A DNA stretch of 64,000 nt from Aquabacterium sp. A7-Y (GTDB lineage Bacteria > Pseudomonadota > Gammaproteobacteria > Burkholderiales > Burkholderiaceae_C): assembly GCF_026153205.1 (NCBI RefSeq), contig NZ_JAPFBW010000016.1:1-64000 (forward strand), in the 5' to 3' direction. Position numbers and translations under genes: made by a program. The notes beneath the pieces are model-generated. The model saw only the letters and a list, made by a program, of their open reading frames with translations, made no database searches and was not told where the DNA came from. Positions 35,350 through 43,800 of this stretch are shown one piece after another; position 1 is the stretch's first letter; every line of letters begins with the position of its first letter.

Positions 35350-36267
35350 ATGACGATGGTTTCCGCCGCCACGCCGCGGCTGCTCGGCCCGGTGACGACA
35401 CTCTGGCCTGCCGGCGCCATGCTGGGTGAAGGCACCTGCTGGTCGCCTTCGCGCCAGGCACTCTACTGGGTCGACATCCTCGAACACCGGCTGTTCCGCT
35501 ACACGCCCTCGACAGGACTGCGTGAGCAGTGGGAGCTGCCCGACACCGTCTCGGCGGTCGCCGAGCGCCGCGACGGGCCGGGCCTGCTGATCACACTGAG
35601 GCGCGGCTTCGCCTTCTTCGACCCGGACGACGGCGGCCAGCTGGAGCTGCTGCACGAGCCCGGCGACGAGCCGGCCGGCAACCGCTTCAACGACGGCAAG
35701 TGCGACGCCGAGGGCCGCTTCTGGGGCGCAACGATGGACTTCGACGCCAAGGCTCCAACTGGCCGGCTCTATCGCTTCGACGCGCAGCGCCACTGCAACC
35801 TGGTGTTCGACCTGCGATTCCCGGTGACCAACGGGCCCACCTGGTCGGCCGACGGACGCACGCTCTACTTCAACGACACCGCGCGCCGCGACACCTATGC
35901 CTTCGACTTTGATCCGGCCAGCGGCACCCTGGCGAACCGACGGCACTGGCACCGTTTCGGCAAGGCCGACGGCTACCCCGATGGCATGACCACCGATGCG
36001 CAGGGCCGGCTGTGGATGGCCCACTGGGGTGCCGGCTGCGTCACCTGCCACGACCCGGACAGCGCCGAGGAGTTGCTGCGCGTCGAGCTGCCAACCAGCC
36101 ACATCACCAATGTCAACTTTGGCGGGCCTGCGATGAACACCCTGTTCATCACGAGCGCCCGCTTCGGCCTCAGCGAGGACCAGCGGGCTGCCCAGCCGCT
36201 GGCCGGCGCGCTCTTCTGCGTCGAGACCGACGCCACCGGGGTGGCGCCGAACCGCTACGCCGGTTGA
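35350..36267 (+). CDS. SMP-30/gluconolactonase family protein
   Basis: Six-bladed beta-propeller lactonase-type protein of 305 residues. The early metal-ligand Glu lies in MLGEGTCWSP. NRFNDGKCDAEGRFWGATMD contains the Asn and Asp ligands. FPVTNGPTWSADGRTLYFNDTARRDTYAF and KADGYPDGMTTDAQGRLWMAHWG complete the typical set. Members hydrolyse sugar lactones with Ca2+ or Zn2+. Start at 35350; 100 bp after the phosphoesterase and on the same strand. Confidence 0.92.
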   Translation: MTMVSAATPRLLGPVTTLWPAGAMLGEGTCWSPSRQALYWVDILEHRLFRYTPSTGLREQWELPDTVSAVAERRDGPGLLITLRRGFAFFDPDDGGQLELLHEPGDEPAGNRFNDGKCDAEGRFWGATMDFDAKAPTGRLYRFDAQRHCNLVFDLRFPVTNGPTWSADGRTLYFNDTARRDTYAFDFDPASGTLANRRHWHRFGKADGYPDGMTTDAQGRLWMAHWGAGCVTCHDPDSAEELLRVELPTSHITNVNFGGPAMNTLFITSARFGLSEDQRAAQPLAGALFCVETDATGVAPNRYAG

Positions 36268-36435
36268 GCACCGGCCTGAGCGGGCTGGTAGGGCCGCAAG
36301 CACCACGCCACCAGAGAGACCGCGAGCAGGCCTCAGCCGAGCAGGTGCTGCAGCGGCAGCCGCTGCAGGCGGGCGGCGCTTGGGGATGTTGGCATGGTGC
36401 GGTCCTCGGCAGCGGGGCGCTCGCGCGGGCGGACC

Positions 36436-37143
36436 TCAGTGCAGTGCCAGCGGCGGCTTGCGCGCCAGGTACAGCCGCGCGATGCCGTGGCTGAGGCTGT
36501 GGTGGGTGCAGGCGACAAAACGGCCCCGCGCCAGCAACGACTGCACCGCGCGGGCGCTGCGCCAGCCCAGGATCTCCTGCTCCAGGTGGCCGTAGGCGGA
36601 CCAGCCCAGACGCACCAGGTGGAACAGGCGCAGGTAGAGCTGAAAAGCGTCGCGCAGCCAGCCGCTGTCCGGCTGGCCCAGCTCCAGCAGCGCGACCCGC
36701 CCGCCGGGACGCAGCACCCGGTACATCTCCTGCACGCAGCGGCTGCGGTCGAGGATGTCGTCGATCGCGAAGGCGAGGGTGACCGCGTCGAAGCTGTCGT
36801 CGTCGAAAGGCAGTTCGGTCGCGTCGCAGCGCAGCAGCTCGACCGAGAGACCGGCACGGTTGACCCGGCGCCCCGCCCTCGCGAGCATGCCTTCGTTGAG
36901 ATCGCAGGCCGAGACACAGACGCCCACGTTGGCCCGGGCCAGCTCGGCCGCCAGCGCCCCGGTGCCGGTCGCGACATCGAGCACGCGCGCGCCGGGACCG
37001 AGTTCAAGCGCGCCCACCGCGGCGCGGCGCCAGCGGCGGTCGCGGCCGAAGCTGAGTACCGAGTTCATCAGGTCGTAATAGGGCGCGACCCGGGTGAACA
37101 AGGCCTGGGGCGTGCGGGGACGGTCGCGGACAGCACTTTGCAT
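36436..37143 (-). CDS. UbiE-like SAM methyltransferase
   Basis: 235-residue class I methyltransferase close to UbiE/MenG. FTRVAPYYDLMNSVLSFGRDRRWRRAAV is the family N-terminus, VLDVATGTGALAAELAR is SAM motif I and PFDDDSFDAVTLAFAIDDILDRSRCVQEMYRVLRPGG is motif II/III. The usual UbiE residues at the FGLRNV position are FAIDDI here. This suggests a diverged paralogue, not the main ubiquinone methyltransferase. Probably acts on a quinone-like or lipid substrate. A short possible ORF lies 7 bp upstream. Confidence 0.85.
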   Translation of the reverse strand: MQSAVRDRPRTPQALFTRVAPYYDLMNSVLSFGRDRRWRRAAVGALELGPGARVLDVATGTGALAAELARANVGVCVSACDLNEGMLARAGRRVNRAGLSVELLRCDATELPFDDDSFDAVTLAFAIDDILDRSRCVQEMYRVLRPGGRVALLELGQPDSGWLRDAFQLYLRLFHLVRLGWSAYGHLEQEILGWRSARAVQSLLARGRFVACTHHSLSHGIARLYLARKPPLALH

Positions 37144-37150
37144 GGCGGGC

Positions 37151-37261
37151 TCACCGAGGTGCGGAGGCAGGCGCCGTGTCGCGCGAGCGCTGCGGATCGA
37201 TCTGCAGCAGGTCGGCCAGCGCGGTCAGCAGCAGGCCGGCGGCGACGGCCGCAGCCGGCAT
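37151..37261 (-). CDS. Possible short ORF upstream of the methyltransferase
   Basis: A 36-codon frame (MPAAAVAAGLLLTALADLLQ, then a Pro/Arg/Ala tail) ends 7 bp before the methyltransferase ATG; a GTG start would give 48 codons. It has a short hydrophobic stretch but no clear ribosome binding site. In a GC-rich genome this could be chance, so I list it only as a candidate leader or small membrane peptide. Confidence 0.2.
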   Translation of the reverse strand: MPAAAVAAGLLLTALADLLQIDPQRSRDTAPASAPR

Positions 37262-37691
37262 GTCGACTGGGACATCCGGCGCGCGCGCTGAACACGAAGC
37301 AGACAGCTTAGTGGCCCGCCCCCACCGCGGAACCTGTCAAGGTGTCCAGCGCCAGCCCCTGGACGGGGCGCCGCACCAGGCCCTGCCTGGCGGTGTGGTG
37401 AACGGCGTTCCTTCGAACAGGGGCCCGGGCACGACCGGTTGCGCCCGACTTCGGGGTCCCGCTCCGCAGCGGCCCGAGGGCATCGCCCCAGCCGCCGCCC
37501 CTGGCGCCGCCGGGCATGCGTGTTGCACGCCCCGACTGGATCGAAAGCGGTCGCGCTGCGGCCAACCCAGGCGCCATCCGGGGCCCCACGTCGCAGCGCG
37601 GACACGCGACATGTCGCAGGGAGTCCACGAGGAGCGGTTCCGAGGCCCGGGGGCCGCGCTTCCCGCCGCTCCCGACCGAAAGGAAATGCAG
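37262..37691. other. Gene-free interval before the BON gene
   Basis: 430 bp with open frames on both strands but none with a recognisable protein. The AAAGGA ribosome binding site of the BON gene lies at its right end. I see no hairpin terminator, tRNA or repeat. Confidence 0.35.
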
Positions 37692-38219
37692 ATGAGACAC
37701 TTCACGGCAACCCTGGCCTGCCTCGCTGCCGGAGCGACAGCGATGTACTTCCTGGACCCGCAGCTGGGGCGCCGCCGCAGGGCACTGGTGCGCGACAAGC
37801 TCGTCGCCGCGTCGCACAGCGCCGGCGACGTCGCGCAAACGCGGAGCAAGTGGGCCGCCGACCATGCCAAGGGCGTCGCGGCGAGGGCACACGGCCGGCT
37901 GCAGGACATGGCACAGCCGCCCGACGATGCGCAGCTGTGTGAGCGGGTGCGTGCCCATATGGGGCGCGCGGTGAGCCATCCGAAGTCGATCGAGGTCGAG
38001 GTCTGCGACGGGCAGGTCTGCCTGCGCGGCAAGGTGCTGGCGCACGAACTCGATGGCTTGCTGGAAGCGGTCTCCTCCACGCCTGGTGTCCAGGGGGTGG
38101 ACTCCCGCCTGTCGGTGCACCAGGAAGCCGGCAACGTTCCCGAGCTCCAGGGCAGCGGCCGCTCGGGCGGGCGCGGCGAGCTGGGCTCGGCGCAGGGCGT
38201 GCACATGGGCCGCAGCTGA
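37692..38219 (+). CDS. BON-domain protein with N-terminal membrane segment
   Basis: 175-residue protein. The N-terminal hydrophobic segment (TATLACLAAGATAMYFLDPQLGRRRRALVRDKL) is the common YtxH-like FLDPxxGRRRR type. A BON domain follows: SHPKSIEVEVCDGQVCLRGKVLAHELDGLL and TPGVQGVDSRLSV. BON domains bind phospholipids or proteins at the envelope. The gene ends in a Gly/Ser-rich tail. ATG at 37692 (RBS AAAGGA, 7-base spacing) was preferred to the ATG two codons upstream. A stress-related role is typical but unproven here. Confidence 0.82.
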   Translation: MRHFTATLACLAAGATAMYFLDPQLGRRRRALVRDKLVAASHSAGDVAQTRSKWAADHAKGVAARAHGRLQDMAQPPDDAQLCERVRAHMGRAVSHPKSIEVEVCDGQVCLRGKVLAHELDGLLEAVSSTPGVQGVDSRLSVHQEAGNVPELQGSGRSGGRGELGSAQGVHMGRS

Positions 38220-38330
38220 ACAGCGGCACCCGAGGCGCCGCCGGACTCTACGCCTTGACTGTCCCGCGGCAGGGCTTGCAGCCGCAGACCCTTCCCGTCA
38301 TGCTCGCGGCAGCCCACATGGCCCAGCCCC

Positions 38331-38744
38331 ATGATCCGCCTCCGAGAGATCGATCACCTCGTGCTCCGCGTCACCGACCTGGACCGCATGCTGCGCTTCT
38401 ATTGCGACGCCCTGGGGTGCAGCGTCGAACGCCGCCAGGACGAGATCGGCCTGGTGCAGCTGCGCGCCGGCCGGTCCTTGCTGGACCTGGTCCCCATCGA
38501 TGGCCGGCTCGGCCGCGCCGGCGGGGCGGCGCCCGGCGCGGAGGGCCGCAACCTCGACCATTTCTGCTTTCGCGTCGACCCCTTCGATGAAGCGGCGATC
38601 CGCCATCACCTCGAAGCCCTCGGGGTGGCGGTCGGCCCGGTCGCTACCCGCTACGGCGCCGAAGGTGAAGGACCGTCGATCTATCTGAGCGATCCCGAAG
38701 GCAACGTGGTGGAGCTCAAGGGCCCCCCGGCCGTTGCTGCCTGA
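38331..38744 (+). CDS. VOC-family protein (glyoxalase-like)
   Basis: 137-residue vicinal-oxygen-chelate protein with two beta-alpha-beta-beta-beta units. It begins IDHLVLRVTDLDRMLRFYCDALGCSVERRQ and ends PSIYLSDPEGNVVELKGPP. The metal ligands would be His9 (IDHLVL), a His in LDHFCFRVD and the late Glu in VVELKG. It may be a glyoxalase, dioxygenase or resistance protein; not decidable here. It stands alone, 112 bp after the BON gene. Confidence 0.9.
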   Translation: MIRLREIDHLVLRVTDLDRMLRFYCDALGCSVERRQDEIGLVQLRAGRSLLDLVPIDGRLGRAGGAAPGAEGRNLDHFCFRVDPFDEAAIRHHLEALGVAVGPVATRYGAEGEGPSIYLSDPEGNVVELKGPPAVAA

Positions 38745-39022
38745 GAGCCTCCGGCCTGCGGCAGTGATAGGCCCGCGCTGATGTCGCGGCGCGGGTGGCT
38801 TTTGGGGTAAGGCTTACAGGGCGGCGCACGGCTTTGCCGCGCCGCGCCGATGGTGCGGCTCGCCCGCGCTTGGCAGCATCAGCGAGCGCAGCCAGCGCAG
38901 ACTGGGTCCACCGCTTGCCAGGTCTTCACCGCCCTGCTTCCTACTTCATGCCCGCCGCCTTTGTCGCCCGCGCCTCGGCACAGGCCGGACCGGCGGGCAA
39001 CGCACCTTTTGGAGGACTCTAC

Positions 39023-39478
39023 ATGCCGGACCCACAACGCTTGATCGATTCTCAGCGTGCCCTGCTGTCCGCCACCCGCGACATCGCAACCAGCGCGCAG
39101 GACGCGGCATCCAAGGTCATGCAACTCAATCTGCGCACCTGGCAGACCGCGCTGGCCGAAGGCGGCGAACGGCTTTCCACGCTGACGCCCGCCACGGCCG
39201 CCGCGAACCTTCCCGACCTGCAGCTGGCGAACCGCTCGGCCCTCACCGCCATGGCGTCTTACACCCGCGAGCTGTTCGAGATCGGCTCGGGCTTGCAGGG
39301 CGACATGTTGAGCGCCGTTCAGCAGCAGGCCGCCGCATGGCAAACGCTGATCAGCGAGACGATGCAGGCCGTCCCCTCGCCGCTGTTCACCACCGGCGCC
39401 GGCAATGCGCCCGACACGCCGCCACCCAGCGGCCGGCCGGTCGACGGCAGGTCCCGCCCCGCATCGGCCCGGGCGTGA
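39023..39478 (+). CDS. Phasin-family protein
   Basis: 151-residue phasin-like protein, probably on the surface of polyhydroxyalkanoate granules. The body is one long amphipathic helix (QRALLSATRDIATSAQDAASKVMQLNLRTWQTALAEGG ... LQLANRSALTAMASYTRELFEIGSGLQ), with a Pro/Gly/Ser-rich tail. Start at 39023 follows GGAGG with an 8-base spacer; the open frame upstream has no such signal. Phasins are common in PHA-storing Burkholderiales. Confidence 0.85.
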   Translation: MPDPQRLIDSQRALLSATRDIATSAQDAASKVMQLNLRTWQTALAEGGERLSTLTPATAAANLPDLQLANRSALTAMASYTRELFEIGSGLQGDMLSAVQQQAAAWQTLISETMQAVPSPLFTTGAGNAPDTPPPSGRPVDGRSRPASARA

Positions 39479-39506
39479 CGCGCGGTGCCCGGTTCGGTGG
39501 AGTACC

Positions 39507-39869
39507 TCAGAGCTCGACAAGCCCCTTGAAACCGCCCCAGAACATGCGCATGCCGTCGAAGGGCATGCTCTTGGGGTCCATCATGTCCTTCATGCGCGGG
39601 TCTTCCATGACCTTGGCATTGACGCTGTCCCGGTGCTCGCGCGAGTCGTAGACGATCCAGGAAAACACCACGGTTTCATCGTCCTTGAGCTGCACGCTCT
39701 GCGGAAACGAGGTGACCTTGCCGGGCTTGACGTCGTCGGCGACGAATTCCATGTACTGCCGCGCGCCGTGTTCCATCCAGATCTTGCCGGCCTTCTCGGC
39801 CATGCGGTGGTAGGCATCGAGATTGGCGGTCGGTACGGGCACGACAAATCCATCGACATAGTGGGCCAT
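39507..39869 (-). CDS. DUF1428 family protein
   Basis: 120-residue cytosolic protein of the DUF1428 family, which has a dimeric alpha/beta-barrel fold and unknown function. Typical start YVDGFVVPVPTANLDAYHRMAEKAGKIWMEHGA and VVFSWIVYDSREHRDSVNAKVMED. Start MAHYVDGF at 39869. The gene lies between the phasin gene and the T6SS island and may mark the island's edge. Confidence 0.9.
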   Translation of the reverse strand: MAHYVDGFVVPVPTANLDAYHRMAEKAGKIWMEHGARQYMEFVADDVKPGKVTSFPQSVQLKDDETVVFSWIVYDSREHRDSVNAKVMEDPRMKDMMDPKSMPFDGMRMFWGGFKGLVEL

Positions 39870-40044
39870 GTCTGTCTCCTTGCTAACGGGTTGAACGGAG
39901 GCGCCGCGGCAACTGCAGTGGTGGCTGCGGTCCATTGTGCACAGCATCCACAAATGGAGGGAGAGTCACTGTACACATTGAGGGCTTCCTTTCCGGATCG
40001 GCGCAGCGGAGACGGCAGTCCGAGCTCCTACGATTCGGCCAATA

Positions 40045-40821
40045 TCACTCCGCGAAATAGTCCTGTAGCAGCGTCCTGCACCGCTCACGCAAGGCGTAGA
40101 CTGGCTCGATATCCTCCGGGTAGGGGCTGAGCTTGCGCAAGATGCACCGCAGCGTCTCACGGACCCCGGGATCCGCTGCCTCCAACAAATGCCAGTTTCG
40201 CTCTTCGGCTACTGCGAGATAGTCCCGGAGCGGCTCGACGAGAAACTGCACATCTCCAGCGACATCTCCTTGCGTGAAGCTTCCGTCGAATCTCACGAGG
40301 CTTTGCACCGGTTGCTCAAGTAGGAACCCGCAATAGCTTTCACCTTCACAAAGAAGCGACAGGCGCGGATGGATCGACACCCTTCGGCCATTCCCGGGAA
40401 TGGCACTCTTCGCCGAAACACAGATTAGATATTCTCCTCCTGACGACAAGTACTGGTACTCGCTGGGAGACTCGACAGAGAACTTGCCGTTCGCGCTCAG
40501 CACCGGAAGACCCTTGATTTCCTCCGTCTGCAGCCAAGCCTCCAGTGAGTTGCGCCCGTCGAAACGATCCTCGGGTACGTAAAGGAAAACGCCGGACAGG
40601 ATCAGCTGCACCGGGTCAAACACGAACCCCTCATCACCGAGGAAATGCGTGCTGCCCGCGTAGCCTGGAGAGGTGTACCGGTGCAGATCGTCAGCATCTC
40701 TTTCCGATGAAGCATGTACTTCCGTGAAAGGCCAATAGATGGGGCACTCCAACTGCCGGGATGTGTCTATCTTCAGAGTCAGCAAACCATTTGAGGTAGC
40801 GATGCTCATCTGCTGCGTCAT
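40045..40821 (-). CDS. Predicted immunity protein for the RHS toxin
   Basis: 258-residue soluble protein with no recognisable domain. Its ATG overlaps the RHS stop codon (ATGA) and it lies directly 3' of the toxin tip, the fixed place of immunity genes in RHS loci. Base composition is lower in GC than the flanks (34 of 60 bases at 40441-40500). The protein is rich in aromatic and acidic residues (YRYTSPGYAG-like stretches, PYPEDIEPVYALRERC). It should bind and neutralise the tip. The position-based call is good; the mechanism is unknown. Confidence 0.75.
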   Translation of the reverse strand: MTQQMSIATSNGLLTLKIDTSRQLECPIYWPFTEVHASSERDADDLHRYTSPGYAGSTHFLGDEGFVFDPVQLILSGVFLYVPEDRFDGRNSLEAWLQTEEIKGLPVLSANGKFSVESPSEYQYLSSGGEYLICVSAKSAIPGNGRRVSIHPRLSLLCEGESYCGFLLEQPVQSLVRFDGSFTQGDVAGDVQFLVEPLRDYLAVAEERNWHLLEAADPGVRETLRCILRKLSPYPEDIEPVYALRERCRTLLQDYFAE

Positions 40822-43800
40822 GGCTCAGCCTTCCAAACCGATCGGGCAGGGGGAAGTGTTCCGCTCGCCGAGGGGATCGTACCGTTAAGAATATCGTCTC
40901 GCCCCACCACCCCTCCCCGGGGGGTACCCGGATCAGCACCGACCGCTGCCCGCTGAGCACTGCCTCGTGGCCCGTAGTCGGTGACAACCCACCCTTTTTC
41001 CGCTCCTTTTGTTCCCACGAATACGACATTCTCTCCGTCATGAAAAATCAGACGTTCTCTGTTGCCCATGGAGACAAACACCTCTGTGGGGTTCGTCATG
41101 ACGTCGATCGTATCGTCCAAGTTTTCGAAGTGGCCATGCCTCTTGCGAACCGAACCAGCCGCAGCCCTGTCCAGGACGCCTTCCATGATCTTGCGGTGAT
41201 CGTCCGACAGCGAGTCCAGATACTCTGGTCGGCATCCCGCCAATCCCAGTACATCGACCCACGCAAGCGTATTAGGGCCGTACCTGTACAAGTTGCTGCC
41301 GCCCAGGAGACCGATCGGATCACGAGAGCAGAACTGGCCCAGGTGGGAGTCATAGTACCGATACCTGTTGTAGTGCAGACCGGTCTCGTCATCGTGATAC
41401 TGCCCCTGAAGTCGAATGGGATTCGGAACATCCCCGACGATCAATCGGTCCACCCCACCCCAGGCGTCGTACCGTGCTGCCCAGACGACATCGCCCCCGC
41501 TGGTCATCAGCTTCACCGGGCATCCGTTTGGATCGACATGGTAGTAAAAGACCTGACGGGAGCTGCCCTGAGCTCGCACCATCGCCAGGGGAACAAACGA
41601 ACGAGGATAGTGAACGTATTCCGTCCCCGCCCATTGGTCCGGCCCTTTTTTGTTCAGCTCGGAGCGAGACGACTCTTTCGTGTCTTGTGACCCGACGACA
41701 CCCGTGTTTCTGCCCGGGCTGGTGCGATCTTCACCCAGCAGGGTGTCTCCGTCCCAATAGAAACGCACCCGCTGATCGCCTGTCTGTTTCCAGACCCTTC
41801 GACCCAGCGGGTCGTACGCGTAAATGGTCTCGACACCGTTGACCTCGCTACGGACAAGCCGCTGATTCGCATCCCATTCATACCGACTGTAGCCCGCCAG
41901 CTCGTGCTGCGGCGCAGCACCGTCTGCGTCTCGTCGCAAGCGCAAGTTCCCGGCACGATCGAACTGATAGTAGCTGCCCTCGCATTCGCCTTCGCGCTTC
42001 CATTCCCCCGCTCCTTGCTGCGAGTCTGCAGTTGGTGACATCGGCTGCGTCGTGACACGAGTCGACAGTCGGGCACCGGCAGGGTCATAGAGGAAGCGCC
42101 TCAATTTGTCTTGAGGATCCACATGCTCGTAGATCTGACTCAGCGGATCGTAGCGGTAGGTGCTCACTCCATCCAAGGTGTCCTGGCGACACGTGATATT
42201 GCCGAGGCCGTCGTACTCGTACTGCGTCGCGAACAGCCGGTCTTGCCCCCTCATCACGCCGTTTGCCACTAGGCGTCCATGCAGATCGTGGCGGTAGCGA
42301 CGCTCCAGTGACTCGCCAAAGGATTCCTTGACGATTTGCCCCGAAGCGTCCCGGTCGATCGTCAACGGCGCCTCATCATTCATCCGCACCGTCGCCGGCC
42401 GACCCAGCGCGTCGTAGCTATAACGAACCATGTTGCCGGTACTGCTGAACCGACTAAGCCGGTTGCCTGCAGCATCAAAGGCATTGCTGACTTTGAACTC
42501 ACCCTGCCACTCTTCCACCATGCGCCCTTCGGCATCGAAGCGGCGCACCACCTCTGCATGTTGGTTACCACAGCGGATCAAGTTTCCGTTCGCGTCGAAA
42601 TCAAACGTCTCAGAGAACCCAGGGATACCCGGCTCCTGAGACGTGAACGTTCTGCGACGGACACGACCAAGGAGGTCGCTCTCGATCGAAATGACACGTC
42701 CCGCGGGATCGGTGCTTCGACACAGCCAACCTGCGGCATCGAATTCATACGACCAACGTTGGCCCCAGTAGTCAATCTCGTTGATCACTCGCCCGAGAGC
42801 GTCTCGCTCAAGCTGGTATGTCTCTCCGCGCTGATCGGTGAGACCGACCAACTGCTCCTCGGTGTCGTAGAGATACTCCACCGAGCCGCCATTCGGGAGC
42901 ACCTTGCGGCTCACCAGGCCCAAGCCGACGTATTCATACCGCGTGCATGCTCCGTTTTCGTCCTGGTGCTGAATGAGCCGATCCTCGGCGTCATAGTCGT
43001 AGCGCACGGAATGACCCAAAGGGAGTCTGACTTCGACGAGACGGGATTTGGCATCGTAGTCGTAGCATGTAGTGCGACCGAGAGCATCCGTGCGGGCAAG
43101 CACGTTCCCTAATTCGTCACGCTTCAGCCGGGTCACGTTGTTCGCAGCGTCGATCACCGTGATCAGGTACCCATTTACGTCAAAAGCGAAGCGTGTAGAT
43201 GCCCCTTCGGCGTGGATGCGGGCCACCGGAAGGCCTGTGTCGCCATACTGGAAGCGGGTGACTGCGCCGAGCGGACTGCGCTGCTCGGAGAGCAGGCCTC
43301 GTTCGTCCCAGTGCTGAAGCCATACGGCGCCCATAGGATCCGTGATCCGTGTAGGTCTATTGTTGCGATCACACTCGATGGAAATTACCGCCCCGTCGGG
43401 TCGCCTCAACTTGTGAAGATTCCCCCGTTCGTCGTAACTGTACTCAGTGCGGCGGTTGGCGGGATTGACCACCGCCACCGTGCGCCCCACCTCGTCGTAC
43501 TCAAAAATAGTTCGCCGGCCTAAAGGATCGATTTCAAGGACAGGCAAACCTCGCTCGTCACACTTAACGACGCAAACATGCCCCAGCGAATCAGTGACCC
43601 GCGTCTCCCGGATTTCAGGCCAATAAACAAAGCGATAGTCATAGAGCTGGCCATCGCCCCAGGCATGCACGACTCTGCGCCCGTTGTCGACCGTCTCGTA
43701 CTCATAGTAGAACGACAAACCGGCGCGATTCGTATGCCGGACCAAATGGTGCTGCTCATAAACGAAGCGATAAGGATTTCCGAGTGCGTCGCGAGCCGCT

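Noticed and set aside
34122-35435. N-terminal extension of the TerD protein
   Set aside because: The added sequence is antisense to the phosphoesterase; TerD begins MTINLKKGG.
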